From: Shewanella sp. GD04112
GTDB taxonomy: Bacteria > Pseudomonadota > Gammaproteobacteria > Enterobacterales > Shewanellaceae
NCBI RefSeq assembly: GCF_029835735.1
Contig: NZ_JAOEAL010000001.1
Location: 744,001-808,000, forward strand
Length of the DNA: 64,000 nucleotides
Reading direction: 5' to 3'
The notes below the pieces were generated by a model. The model saw only the letters and a program-made list of their open reading frames with translations. It did no database searches and was not told where the DNA came from. The number at the start of each line of letters is the position of its first letter. The first letter of the stretch is position 1. Position numbers and translations under genes: made by a program. Positions 44,702-53,790 of this stretch are shown piece after piece.

Positions 44702-45678
44702 TAAATCACTCCCGCTTTAACCATATCGAGCATATTGAGGGCACCGACAGGATGATGTTCTTTATCTATCACTATCAGGCCGTTGATATTTTTGGAATCC
44801 ATCACTTGCAGCGCCTGCGCCGCTAAAACGTTTTCAGTAATTGTGACACAGTTTCGCGTCATCACATCGGCGATAGGCGTGGTGCGTAGGTTGACTTGGG
44901 CATCGATAACCCGGCGAAGGTCGCCGTCGGTAAAGATACCCACGAGTTTGTTCTGTTCATCGATTACCGCCGTCATACCAAGGCCTTTCTTGGAGATCTC
45001 ATACAGGGCATCGGTAATGCAGATATCGTGTTTAACCAAAGGTAAATCATCGCCGCTGTGCATCACGTTGCTGACTTTAAGCAGCAGCTTACGACCTAAG
45101 GCGCCGCCCGGATGGGACATGGCGAAATCTTCCCGGGTAAAGCCTTTAGCTTGCAGCAAAGCAATGGCGATGGCATCGCCCATGACTAAGGTTGCTGTGG
45201 TGCTTGAGGTTGGTGCCAGCCCAAGTGGGCAGGCTTCCTCTGGCACTTCAATACATAAATGAATTTTAGAGAGACGCGCCATGGTGGATTCTGGCTTGCC
45301 TGTCATGGCAATCACAGGGATGGCTTTACGTTGGATAACTGGCATCAGCGCGAGGATTTCGCTCGACTCGCCCGAGTTTGAAATCGCAAGAATCACATCA
45401 TTGTCCGAGAGCACGCCTAGGTCACCATGGCTGGCTTCGCCGGGGTGGACAAAAAACGCTGGGGTGCCTGTGCTGGCGAGGGTGGCCGAGATTTTATTGC
45501 CAATGTGGCCAGATTTCCCCATCCCCATCACTATCACTTTGCCAGTGCAGTTGAGAATTAACTCGCAGGCTTGGGCAAATTCAACGGAATCGACATATTG
45601 ATAAAGATTGTCGAGGGCCGATTTTTCAATATCGATGACTTTACAGCCCCACTGGCGCAATTGTGATTGGTCTACCAT
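44701..45678 (-). CDS. kdsD: Arabinose-5-phosphate isomerase
   Basis: 325 residues. SIS domain with GMGKSGHIGNK near residue 53 and ISNSGESSEIL; two CBS domains follow (about 200-320). Converts ribulose-5-phosphate to arabinose-5-phosphate, the first step to KDO. It is the first gene of the kdsD-to-mgtE cluster; the promoter must lie in 45679-46241. A calcium/sodium antiporter gene that precedes kdsD in E. coli is absent. Confidence 0.96.
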   Translation of the reverse strand: MVDQSQLRQWGCKVIDIEKSALDNLYQYVDSVEFAQACELILNCTGKVIVMGMGKSGHIGNKISATLASTGTPAFFVHPGEASHGDLGVLSDNDVILAISNSGESSEILALMPVIQRKAIPVIAMTGKPESTMARLSKIHLCIEVPEEACPLGLAPTSSTTATLVMGDAIAIALLQAKGFTREDFAMSHPGGALGRKLLLKVSNVMHSGDDLPLVKHDICITDALYEISKKGLGMTAVIDEQNKLVGIFTDGDLRRVIDAQVNLRTTPIADVMTRNCVTITENVLAAQALQVMDSKNINGLIVIDKEHHPVGALNMLDMVKAGVI

Positions 45679-46241
45679 GTCTATCTCTCTTCTTGCATTG
45701 TCTTTGTCGCCCCGTTCTGGGATTGGAATAGCACAATTTGGTACGCGATAAAGATGATAAAATTAACGGCTTCTTACTCGGAGTAGCACTTTATTGTCCT
45801 GCCCTTGCCTATAGGGTTTAAGGCAATGGGGCAGGATAACCTGTTTAGCGATTGAATGCCTTGAGCAAAATCATCGTCTTGGTTGTTTTAGCGCTGCCAC
45901 TTTTTATGGCTATGGCCGCCATGATAACCAGTTTGACATTCAATATGGCTTTTGAGTTAAGTTGTCTTGCCTAGTTCAGCGTGATTTCGCTTATCTTATT
46001 AGCCTTAACTAAACAATCCTGCTGATTAATCAACAAGGATGAAAACATTAAGTAACACTTTAGCTTCACAGAGCGAAAACTTAGGGCGCATTCTCGCTGG
46101 AAATGAGGCAAATTGAAAGTATCGCAGGACGATAGTGTCGATTCTGTTGTAGGTTAAAGCGCAATTACGTACAATTTGCGGCTCTTCGATTGGTCTGGGC
46201 AGGAAGCGTAGGCCACCTCTTTTCAAATATCGGAATCAAGC
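45679..46241. other. Divergent promoter region between kdsD and mlaF
   Basis: About 560 bases carrying the promoters of both the LPS cluster and the mla operon. Apart from a possible 40-codon hydrophobic frame at 45852-45974 I see no gene and no clear palindromic operator. Confidence 0.45.
45852..45974 (+). CDS. Possible small hydrophobic protein
   Basis: Short frame with TTG codons at 45852 and 45861 as possible starts. It reads KIIVLVVLALPLFMAMAAMI and then a second hydrophobic stretch with FNMAFELSCLA, ending TAG at 45972-45974. The uninterrupted hydrophobicity over 37-40 codons is unusual for non-coding DNA and could form a membrane helix. There is no ATG start and no convincing ribosome binding site, so this is weakly supported. 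Confidence 0.2.
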   Translation: MNALSKIIVLVVLALPLFMAMAAMITSLTFNMAFELSCLA

Positions 46242-47060
46242 ATGACTCAAGAACAAACGCCGTTGGTTGAGATCCGTCATTTGGGCTTCAGCCGTGGCCA
46301 GCGTGTCATATATGAAGATATTAGCCTGTCTATCCCTCGGGGCAAAGTCACCGCCATTATGGGCCCCAGTGGGATAGGTAAAACCACTTTGCTTAAGCTT
46401 ATCGGTGGCCAATTAACGCCCGATAGCGGCCAAGTGTTGTTCGATGGTCAGGATGTGCATGCCGCGAGTCGTAGTCAATTATTCGAACTGCGTAAGCGCA
46501 TGAGCATGTTGTTTCAAAGTGGTGCCTTATTCACCGATATCAATGTCTTCGATAACGTCGCCTTTGCGCTGCGTGAGCATTCGGGTTTACCCGAAGAGAT
46601 TATTCGCTCAATCGTATTGATGAAGCTTGAAGCCGTTGGCCTGCGTGGCGCCGCGCAGATGATGCCAAGTGAGTTATCCGGTGGGATGCAGCGCCGTGCC
46701 GCTCTTGCTCGGGCGATCGCCCTTGAGCCTGAAATGGTGATGTACGATGAGCCTTTTGCCGGTCAAGACCCGATTTCCATGGGCGTGCTGGTGAAGCTTA
46801 TCCGCGAACTCTCCGATGCGTTGAATCTGACCTCGATTGTGGTGTCCCACGATGTGGATGAAGTGCTCGGAATTGCAGATTATGTGTATGTGGTGGCCGA
46901 TAAAAGAGTGATCGCCCATGGCACGCCTGAAGAGTTAAAGCATGCGGATAATCCGCAGCTCAAACAGTTTATTCAAGGCGCGCCCGACGGCCCTGTGCCT
47001 TTCCACTATCCGGCGAAGGATTATCAGCAAGAATTAATGGCTAAAGGAGCTGGCAAGTGA
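46242..47060 (+). CDS. mlaF: MlaF, ATPase of the phospholipid transport system
   Basis: 272 residues. Walker A GPSGIGKTT, signature LSGGMQRR, Walker B VMYDEPFAG. First gene of the mlaFEDCB-ibaG-murA cluster. With MlaE, MlaD and MlaB it forms the inner-membrane ABC complex that keeps outer-membrane lipid asymmetry by moving phospholipids between the membranes. Overlaps mlaE by four bases. Confidence 0.96.
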   Translation: MTQEQTPLVEIRHLGFSRGQRVIYEDISLSIPRGKVTAIMGPSGIGKTTLLKLIGGQLTPDSGQVLFDGQDVHAASRSQLFELRKRMSMLFQSGALFTDINVFDNVAFALREHSGLPEEIIRSIVLMKLEAVGLRGAAQMMPSELSGGMQRRAALARAIALEPEMVMYDEPFAGQDPISMGVLVKLIRELSDALNLTSIVVSHDVDEVLGIADYVYVVADKRVIAHGTPEELKHADNPQLKQFIQGAPDGPVPFHYPAKDYQQELMAKGAGK

Positions 47061-47842
47061 AGTTATTCGACAGTATTGCCGACCTCGGCCGCAGCGCTAT
47101 CGATTTAGTGCTCGGTTTTGGCCGTGCGGGCCTGATGCTCTGGGGCGCGATTTTTCGCTGGCCTCGGGTGCGTAAAGGTTTTCCATTATTAGTGCGCCAA
47201 ATCTATGTGGTCGGCGTACAATCTATGGTCATTATTGTGGTCTCGGGCCTGTTTATCGGCATGGTGTTGGCGCTGCAGGGCTACAACATCTTAGTCGGTT
47301 TCGGTACTGAGGAGAGCTTAGGCCCCATGGTGGCCTTAAGCTTACTGCGTGAACTCGGTCCTGTGGTCACAGCGCTATTATTTGCGGGCCGCGCTGGTTC
47401 GGCGCTGACCGCCGAAATCGGTCTGATGAAGAGTACTGAGCAGTTATCCAGCTTAGAGATGATGGCTATTGACCCGCTCAGGCAAATCATTGCGCCACGT
47501 TTTTGGGCGGGGGTGATCAGCATGCCGCTGTTGGCGCTGATGTTTACTGCGGTAGGCATTTATGGCGGCCATTTAGTGGGTGTGGAATGGAAAGGTATCG
47601 ATGGCGGGGCTTTCTGGTCGATTCTGCAAGCCTCGGTCGAATGGCGACAAGATATAGTGAACTGCCTGATTAAGAGCGGCGTGTTTGCCGTGGTGGTGAC
47701 TTGGATAGCCTTATATCGCGGCTATCAAGTGGTGCCGAATCCGGAAGGGATCAGCCGTGCAACCACCTCAACCGTGGTGCAATCGAGCCTCGCCGTACTG
47801 GCATTGGACTTTTTACTAACAGCCCTGATGTTTGGCCGCTAA
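47057..47842 (+). CDS. mlaE: MlaE, permease of the phospholipid transport system
   Basis: 261 residues with about five to six membrane helices. MlaE/YrbE motifs include GMVLALQGYNILVGFGTEE and LRELGPVVTALLFAGRAGSA. It forms the dimeric permease contacted by MlaF and the hexameric MCE protein MlaD. Translationally coupled to mlaF by a four-base overlap. Confidence 0.95.
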   Translation: MKLFDSIADLGRSAIDLVLGFGRAGLMLWGAIFRWPRVRKGFPLLVRQIYVVGVQSMVIIVVSGLFIGMVLALQGYNILVGFGTEESLGPMVALSLLRELGPVVTALLFAGRAGSALTAEIGLMKSTEQLSSLEMMAIDPLRQIIAPRFWAGVISMPLLALMFTAVGIYGGHLVGVEWKGIDGGAFWSILQASVEWRQDIVNCLIKSGVFAVVVTWIALYRGYQVVPNPEGISRATTSTVVQSSLAVLALDFLLTALMFGR

Positions 47843-47896
47843 CGGATTGCAGCGCCAAGGATACAGATAGACGGATTAACAGAGTGGTAACTGAGC

Positions 47897-48370
47897 ATGT
47901 TGACACGAAAAATTGAATTATTAGTGGGTATGTTTCTCTTAACGGGCTTAGCGGCTTTTTTGGTGTTGGTGTTTAAAGTCGCCAATATCGAAGTGCAGAC
48001 CAGCGACAGCAGCTATACCCTCACCGCCAATTTCACCAATATCGGTGGCTTAAAGGTACGCTCTCCGGTCAAGGTCGGCGGCGTAGTGGTTGGCCGTGTG
48101 AGTAAGATAGATTTAGACCCTGTCAAACTGGTGGCTGTGGTGACGATTGTGATGGACAAGCGTTTCGATAAATTCCCTGAAACCAGTAGCTTAGCTATTT
48201 TAACTTCAGGTTTACTCGGTGAGCAGTTCCTCGGATTAACACCGGGCTTTGTCGATGATGATGTGAGTATGCTTAAGGATGGCGACAAGATTGACGATAC
48301 TCGCTCCGCATTAGTGTTAGAAGATCTGATTGGTCAGTTCTTATATAGTATGGGTTCAAAGGATAAATAG
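47897..48370 (+). CDS. mlaD: MlaD, MCE-domain phospholipid-binding protein
   Basis: 157 residues. N-terminal membrane anchor (LLVGMFLLTGLAAFLVLVF), then one MCE domain (about residues 38-117) with FTNIGGLKVRSPVKVGGVVVG, and a short helical C-terminus. The MCE hexamer forms the periplasmic lipid channel. Separated from mlaE by 54 bases; the start at 47897 fits the family. Confidence 0.95.
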   Translation: MLTRKIELLVGMFLLTGLAAFLVLVFKVANIEVQTSDSSYTLTANFTNIGGLKVRSPVKVGGVVVGRVSKIDLDPVKLVAVVTIVMDKRFDKFPETSSLAILTSGLLGEQFLGLTPGFVDDDVSMLKDGDKIDDTRSALVLEDLIGQFLYSMGSKDK

Positions 48371-48381
48371 GGGTTACCGCT

Positions 48382-49035
48382 ATGTTTAAACGCTTATCGC
48401 GCTTTTTACTGCCGTTAGTATGGATATTTACCGCAACGACCGCACTGGCGGATGATGCACCGATTAACACTATGGATCCGTTCGCCATGGTGAAATCCGT
48501 TGCCAACAAAACCTTCGACCGCTTTCATCAAGATAAAGCCTTGATCGACGCCGATGCGGATCATTTAAAAGTGATCGTGCGCGAAGAGTTGATGCCTTAT
48601 ATCGACTATAAATACGCCTCTTACAAAGTGTTAGGCCAGTATTTAAAAGAGTCGACCGAAGATCAGCGCAATCGCTTCGTCGATGCCTTCGAAGGCTACC
48701 TAGTCTCAACCTATGCCCAAGCGTTTACCGAATACACTAACCAAAAAGTGGAGTTTTCTCCCGGTAGTGATTTCAGTAATGAGAAGATTGTCGATGTCAA
48801 CGTGCAGATTATCGAAGCGGGTCGTCCGCCGATTAAGCTGTTGTTTAAAGTGCGTCGCCTTAAGGATGACTCTTGGAAGGCGTTTGACTTAGTTGCCGAA
48901 GGCGTGAGTTTGCTGTCCTCTAAGCAATCTGAAATCTCGAATCTTATCCGCCAACAGGGAATTGATGCCGTGATCAAGATGCTGGAAGAGCGCACCAAAG
49001 ACAAAGTGACTAAACAGTCTAAAGCAGGGAAGTAA
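48382..49035 (+). CDS. mlaC: MlaC, periplasmic phospholipid shuttle
   Basis: 217 residues with a signal peptide ending near TTALA. The mature protein has MlaC/Tgt2 features such as MDPFAMVKSVANKTFDRF and PYIDYKYASYKVLGQYLKE. Carries phospholipids between the outer-membrane MlaA complex and MlaFEDB. mlaA is not in the window, as is usual. Confidence 0.95.
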   Translation: MFKRLSRFLLPLVWIFTATTALADDAPINTMDPFAMVKSVANKTFDRFHQDKALIDADADHLKVIVREELMPYIDYKYASYKVLGQYLKESTEDQRNRFVDAFEGYLVSTYAQAFTEYTNQKVEFSPGSDFSNEKIVDVNVQIIEAGRPPIKLLFKVRRLKDDSWKAFDLVAEGVSLLSSKQSEISNLIRQQGIDAVIKMLEERTKDKVTKQSKAGK

Positions 49036-49040
49036 GCGCC

Positions 49041-49325
49041 GTGGTTGAATTTGTGCAACAGGGTAAAATTTGCCACCTCAAAGGGCGTTTATCACAGGAG
49101 CAAGTGGTCGCACTTTGGCCGCAAAGGCAAAGCCTGTTAAGCCAAGAAACCCAAATGTTGTCGCTCACTGAGCTGGAGTACAGCGACAGTGCTGGCGTGG
49201 CATTTTTGCTGGCGTTAGTGCGTCAGCATGGCACGCCATTGCAGCTGTGCTCAGCATCGGATCAGCTAAAAAAATTAATCGATTTATATGATTTACAGTC
49301 CTTCTTCACCGAAGAAGCGAATTGA
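49041..49325 (+). CDS. mlaB: MlaB, STAS-domain subunit of the phospholipid transporter
   Basis: 94 residues with a GTG start five bases after the mlaC stop. STAS fold with LEYSDSAGVAFLLAL, the anti-sigma-antagonist-type loop, here without an obligatory phosphorylation role. Binds MlaF and is needed for its activity. Short gene but well placed between mlaC and ibaG. Confidence 0.9.
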   Translation: MVEFVQQGKICHLKGRLSQEQVVALWPQRQSLLSQETQMLSLTELEYSDSAGVAFLLALVRQHGTPLQLCSASDQLKKLIDLYDLQSFFTEEAN

Positions 49326-49341
49326 AAAGGTAACGAATTTC

Positions 49342-49593
49342 ATGGAATGCAGCTTAATAGAACAGATTTTACGTGACGCGTTAGCACTCGATGAAGTGCA
49401 CGCCAGCTCCGATGGCAGCCATTACAAAGTGATCGCCGTCGGTGAATGTTTTGACGGCATGAGCCGTGTAAAACAGCAACAAGCCATTTATGCACCCCTG
49501 ATGAGCTATATCGCCAGCGGTGAGTTACATGCATTAACGATTAAAACTTTCACGCCGACTCAATGGAAACGCGAGAAAATTTTCAACAGCTAG
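49342..49593 (+). CDS. ibaG: IbaG, BolA-family protein
   Basis: 83 residues from the ATG at 49342 (AAAGGTAA upstream); an upstream in-frame ATG at 49288 lies inside mlaB and is not used. BolA-type fold with HYKVIAVGECFDGMSRVKQQ, the conserved nucleic-acid or iron-sulfur-binding segment. In E. coli IbaG and glutaredoxin GrxD bind a shared iron-sulfur cluster. Its place just before murA is standard. Confidence 0.93.
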   Translation: MECSLIEQILRDALALDEVHASSDGSHYKVIAVGECFDGMSRVKQQQAIYAPLMSYIASGELHALTIKTFTPTQWKREKIFNS

Positions 49594-49605
49594 TAGTGAG
49601 GAAAA

Positions 49606-50865
49606 GTGGATAAATTAGCGATTCAAGCAAGCCCTCCGCTTGCTGGTGATGTGATTATTTCCGGCGCTAAAAACGCTGCGCTGCCGATTCTAATGGCAGG
49701 CGTGTTAGCCGAGACTGATTTTATTGTGTCGAATGTCCCCAATTTGCGCGATGTGAGCACCAGCTGTAAATTGCTGCGCTGCTTGGGTGCCGATGTGGAT
49801 GAATTAGGCAATGGTCAAATCCGTATTTCGACCCAAAACCTTAACGAGTTCTGCGCACCTTATGATCTCGTTAAGACCATGCGTGCCTCGATTCTGATCC
49901 TTGGCCCGTTATTAGCGCGTTATGGTACCGCAGACGTGTCATTACCCGGTGGCTGCGCCATTGGTGCCCGTCCGGTGAACTTACACTTGCATGGCCTCGA
50001 AATGATGGGTGCCAAGATTGAAGTGAAAGAAGGTTATATCAAGGCCCGTGTCGATGGTCGCTTAAAGGGCGCCCATATTTTTATGGACATGGTGAGCGTA
50101 GGCGCGACCGAAAACCTATTGATGGCCGCGGCACTTGCCGATGGCGAAACCGTGATTGAAAACGCGGCCCGCGAACCAGAAGTGATCGACTTGGCGAATT
50201 GTTTGATTGCCATGGGCGCGAAGATCACCGGTGTCGGCAGTGCCACACTGCGTATTCAAGGCGTTGAGCGTCTACAGGGCTGTGAGTACCGCGTGATGCC
50301 AGATCGTATCGAAACCGGTTCCTTCCTTGTTGCCGCAGCTGTGACCCGCGGTCGTATCCGTTGCTTAAAGGCCGATCCTGCTTCGTTAGAGTCTGTTATC
50401 GCGAAACTTGAAGATGCGGGCGCCAAGATCACCACAGGTGAAGATTGGATTGAGCTCGATATGGAAGGCAAACGTCCGAAAGCGGTAAATATCAAGACAG
50501 CGCCATATCCAGGCTTTCCAACCGATATGCAGGCGCAGTTCTGCGTGCTCAACGTATTAGCACAGGGCACGGCGACCATTACCGAAACCATCTTCGAAAA
50601 CCGCTTTATGCACGTGCCAGAACTTATCCGTATGGGCGCGAACATGGAGCTTGAAGGCAATACCTGCATCATCCAAGGCATTGAGTATTTGAGCGGTGCG
50701 CAGGTGATGGCTACCGATTTACGTGCTTCAGCAAGTTTAGTGATCGCAGGCTTAGTTGCCGATGGTAAAACCATCGTCGATCGCATCTATCACTTAGATC
50801 GCGGTTATGAGCATATCGAGCAGAAGTTCCAAGGATTGGGCGCGCATGTAGAGCGTGTGCAATAA
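49606..50865 (+). CDS. murA: UDP-N-acetylglucosamine 1-carboxyvinyltransferase
   Basis: 419 residues with a GTG start preceded by GAGGAAAA. Catalyses the first committed step of peptidoglycan synthesis, enolpyruvyl transfer from PEP. The catalytic cysteine is Cys117 in PGGCAIGARPV, so it is a fosfomycin-sensitive type (Cys not replaced by Asp). The conserved KNAALPI is near the N-terminus. Last gene of the mla operon; a strong terminator follows. Confidence 0.97.
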   Translation: MDKLAIQASPPLAGDVIISGAKNAALPILMAGVLAETDFIVSNVPNLRDVSTSCKLLRCLGADVDELGNGQIRISTQNLNEFCAPYDLVKTMRASILILGPLLARYGTADVSLPGGCAIGARPVNLHLHGLEMMGAKIEVKEGYIKARVDGRLKGAHIFMDMVSVGATENLLMAAALADGETVIENAAREPEVIDLANCLIAMGAKITGVGSATLRIQGVERLQGCEYRVMPDRIETGSFLVAAAVTRGRIRCLKADPASLESVIAKLEDAGAKITTGEDWIELDMEGKRPKAVNIKTAPYPGFPTDMQAQFCVLNVLAQGTATITETIFENRFMHVPELIRMGANMELEGNTCIIQGIEYLSGAQVMATDLRASASLVIAGLVADGKTIVDRIYHLDRGYEHIEQKFQGLGAHVERVQ

Positions 50866-50888
50866 CATTTGCTTAGGATTCGCTCCCA

Positions 50889-50920
50889 ATAAAAAACCAG
50901 CCAAGTGCTGGTTTTTTATT
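50889..50920 (+). terminator. Terminator of the mla-murA operon
   Basis: Stem AATAAAAAACCAGC/GCTGGTTTTTTATT with a CAAGT loop, about 25 bases past the murA stop. Confidence 0.9.
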
Positions 50921-51326
50921 GAGCGCAATTTGTTTAGGTAAAAGGGAATTGGACAGAAGAGTGTTAAATATTGAAAGACTTATATCATTGCTTGGTTATT
51001 GAATGAAGACCTTATTAACGGCGAACCATGGTATTTGCTCAACGACACGCAGCAAGTCCTTCCTTGGATGCTCGACCGCCCCGTCCATGGGGCGGACGGT
51101 CGTCTCGCTAATCACCATGACTCACCCTTTTAGCATCGGTGTAGCTTGCAGGTTTTAAAGAAAGACACAGCATGCTTTGGGACATAAACGTGCCAGAACT
51201 GATTGGAATGACACGAGTTTGGATCAAAGCGCGTTAACCCGAAGCCAGCGCAAAAATACTCGGGGTTTTAACACGTGAATCAGACAATCCTAGAGTGATT
51301 CATTGGATCGAGTTTTGCTTAAGCAA
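50921..51326. other. Intergenic region at the edge of the second accessory patch
   Basis: About 400 bases without a supported gene. Contains a GC-rich palindrome CCGCCCCGTCCATGGGGCGG at about 51068-51087, resembling a REP-type element, beside a perfect 6-bp stem (CGACCG/CGGTCG). No recognisable att site or tRNA. Confidence 0.4.
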
Positions 51327-52103
51327 CTAGTTGAATTGCGCTTCCCATTCTTTAGATTTACAACCAAGACAAACTTTATTTTTTAAATACTTAACTACAA
51401 CATCATTCACTATAGATACTGCTTGTTCATAGTTTACTGTGTTTTTTGGTATTTCCCAGCCCATAACACCATGCCGAGCTTCTACGCCTAAAATACCAAA
51501 ATTATTTGCTGTGCCTGTAAAAGCTTTTATTTGACTTTCATCTAAATTTAAATCTTTTATTATTTTTTTAACGCCACCGCTATAGTGGGAAACGGTATCC
51601 CAAATACAATATAGATTCCTCCAATCTAAGCCTACTGATATTTGCCTTAAAATATTAAAGACATCTTCATTATCTATACACAACTCAATATATCCTGTAG
51701 TAGCAGAACTAAATGGGTTTAGTAATCTTGAAACAATTGGCTCTCCAATAAAAGGATTAGATGGTAATATTTCCTCTTTGAATCTAGCAGACGTCCAATC
51801 AGAATCTGATGGGTATTCTTCATTCGAGAAGTATAGTTCATCCAGCTTTATGCTACCTCTGCGGATATAATCATTAAAGCCCCAGTGAATAGCAGATGCT
51901 CCATTTACCAGTTGGATTAAGCCACATACAGATGAGTATACTTGTTGAGCATCATCAACACCTTTGAAATGGTTGGAGCGTAGAAAAAATTGTTCAGCCT
52001 GATGATCATCAGAGTCTTGAAAAATACTAAAGTGTGGAGATTTCATTTTGTCTAAGCTAGACAGAATAATGCTATTTCCATTTAGAGTTGCTAACCAGTG
52101 CAA
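51327..52103 (-). CDS. Protein of unknown function, accessory patch
   Basis: 258 residues, soluble, no signal peptide. The coding sequence is AT-rich with many ATA, AGA and TTA codons, unlike the core neighbours, suggesting transfer. The C-terminus carries CLGCKSKEW, a possible half zinc site. No catalytic motif recognised. It sits beside a CoiA-like nuclease gene on the same strand, 300 bases apart; they may not be one operon. The 52104-52404 stretch between them shows nothing I can identify. Confidence 0.5.
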   Translation of the reverse strand: MHWLATLNGNSIILSSLDKMKSPHFSIFQDSDDHQAEQFFLRSNHFKGVDDAQQVYSSVCGLIQLVNGASAIHWGFNDYIRRGSIKLDELYFSNEEYPSDSDWTSARFKEEILPSNPFIGEPIVSRLLNPFSSATTGYIELCIDNEDVFNILRQISVGLDWRNLYCIWDTVSHYSGGVKKIIKDLNLDESQIKAFTGTANNFGILGVEARHGVMGWEIPKNTVNYEQAVSIVNDVVVKYLKNKVCLGCKSKEWEAQFN

Positions 52104-52404
52104 TTTGATTCCTCATGTCAAAAATATAGCCATCCTTTTTAGAACAACATAATGCACTTTCCGTTTATCTACAACTTGCAAGTATTAACATTGTTTAAAA
52201 AAGAACTATCAACAGCCGCAGGGAAAGCATCTGAGGCAATAATTTTTGCTAATTCCATTAAAAAGGTGTTTTTATGACTAGGTAAGTCATCCCAGAACTT
52301 GAAAAGTGCTAGGCAATGATTATTTTTAGCATAGCAGGAAGTTAACTACCGCACCATTAAGGGTGGATGCCAGTACTTCCTGATTGTCCTTGTTTAACAG
52401 CTTG

Positions 52405-53037
52405 CTAGGTAGATTTTCCACCAAACCAATTTATAAATGTTTCTTTAGGAATGGCTTTAACTAAACCCTTTTTGCTCTTTATATCGAATTGGAGTAATTG
52501 CCATACTATGTCGCTTCCAAAGTCAATATACACAGGTTTAGTTGATTTAGACCATTTAGCAAAAATCTTACTTCTTCCATACCATTTAAACTGACGTAAA
52601 TAAGGATCTTCGGTGTGTGGAGAGCCTATGCTGAGACCAAAATTTATTTCGTCAAATTCATTTTTACAACCATCAATTATCCAAATCATATTATTATAAA
52701 ACGCTTCTCTCAAGCGAGCTTCATCTTCTTTTATAGGGTAACTTTGGATTTCTATTACGGTTTGATTAATATAAATATCAGCAATATGCTTTTCATTGGT
52801 GATTACGTTTTTAAAAATAATTTCCTGTGACTCTACAGGGAAATAGTTTTTCCATTTTCTATGCCATTCACCTTCATTTTCCCACCAAGGGTCACAATAT
52901 TCTTTCGATTTATGCGCCCAATGGTGAACTTTAAAATTACCACACTTTGCAATTGTGTCACTTCCACAACATAAGCAAGTTCCAGTTCCACCTTTAAAGG
53001 GTTCTGCTCTAAATCCATTTACAAGTGAATATTTCAT
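52405..53037 (-). CDS. CoiA-like nuclease-domain protein
   Basis: 210 residues. An N-terminal zinc-finger-like segment (CLCCG, then CGNFKVHHWAH) is followed by a restriction-like nuclease region with EWHRKWK, the metal-binding HIADI and VIEIQ, and then a C-terminal domain. This order (zinc finger, HWAH, ExxW, ADI, ExQ) matches CoiA-type competence nucleases, which in many genomes are part of mobile or defence regions. CoiA proper is larger and acts in natural transformation; this shorter form could be a defence nuclease. AT-rich DNA supports transfer. Confidence 0.7.
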   Translation of the reverse strand: MKYSLVNGFRAEPFKGGTGTCLCCGSDTIAKCGNFKVHHWAHKSKEYCDPWWENEGEWHRKWKNYFPVESQEIIFKNVITNEKHIADIYINQTVIEIQSYPIKEDEARLREAFYNNMIWIIDGCKNEFDEINFGLSIGSPHTEDPYLRQFKWYGRSKIFAKWSKSTKPVYIDFGSDIVWQLLQFDIKSKKGLVKAIPKETFINWFGGKST

Positions 53038-53298
53038 GGGACTTCCTTAATGCACCTAACTTATTAGTATTTATGCGCTGCGCTGTTTGCGGGGGATAAA
53101 TCACTTGTTGGATTTGGCCGCTGCCACATTCATGTCAATTGGTATAAATGATGCTATAGGAATTTGCTTTTTTGCGGTAGCGGTTTTTATACGGTTCGAT
53201 GGGTAATCACTTGATATTGTTTTAGCTTTCTCGTTCTTTTACGCTTATTTTTGCTGATGACTCGCTATCTAACGACTCAAAACTCCAAGGAATACACC

Positions 53299-53526
53299 TC
53301 CCCTCGGAGTTGCCGCGGGGCGAATAGACAAATTGCGTGAGTCTCGCCACGGATGGCGAGCTAGCTTTCGCAGGTGCAGGGACGCATCCTTCGGAAGCGA
53401 TAGCAAATTTGTCAATGAGCACAAGGGGTTTTCAACTCCGTTAGGGGCGTCTTGGAGCATCCAAGGAGGATAGGACGAGCAGTCCTCCTTGGTCGGGTGT
53501 GGGGTGAAGCCCCACGACTTTGATTT
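53299..53526 (-). repeat. Dispersed structured repeat, inverted copy
   Basis: Inverse copy of the unit at 11638-11885, almost identical over about 100 bases around TCGCTTCCGAAGGATGCGTC (as read on the minus strand) and through the CCCCGCGGCAACTCCGAGG end. The left-end CGGCC hairpin is missing here; the copy ends at the GTGGGG/CCCCAC hairpin. Borders the second AT-rich patch. Confidence 0.8.
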
Positions 53527-53790
53527 TGATTAAAGCATTGAAGCTACAAAAAAGAAGGGATGCATAACTTCTAAGTCGAACCATCAACTTGTCTATAGGC
53601 AGAGCTTTACTTGTCCAATTCCCCTTTTGAACTGCAAAACACAATTTGGGGCAAAAGTAAGTGAAAAATCGCAGTGCGAGATAAATAGCTCTGCCATTTG
53701 AGGGATAAGGTAATAGGTGATTTTAGGATGGCTCAGAATGAGGTTTTATACATGCCTCATTCTGAGATTTATCAAGGTAGCTTACTGAGC
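53527..53790. other. Intergenic region before degS
   Basis: About 260 bases, with no supported gene. The palindromic pair CTCAGAATGAGG / CCTCATTCTGAG at 53731-53767 could act as a terminator for degS on the minus strand, though its spacer is long. Confidence 0.35.
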
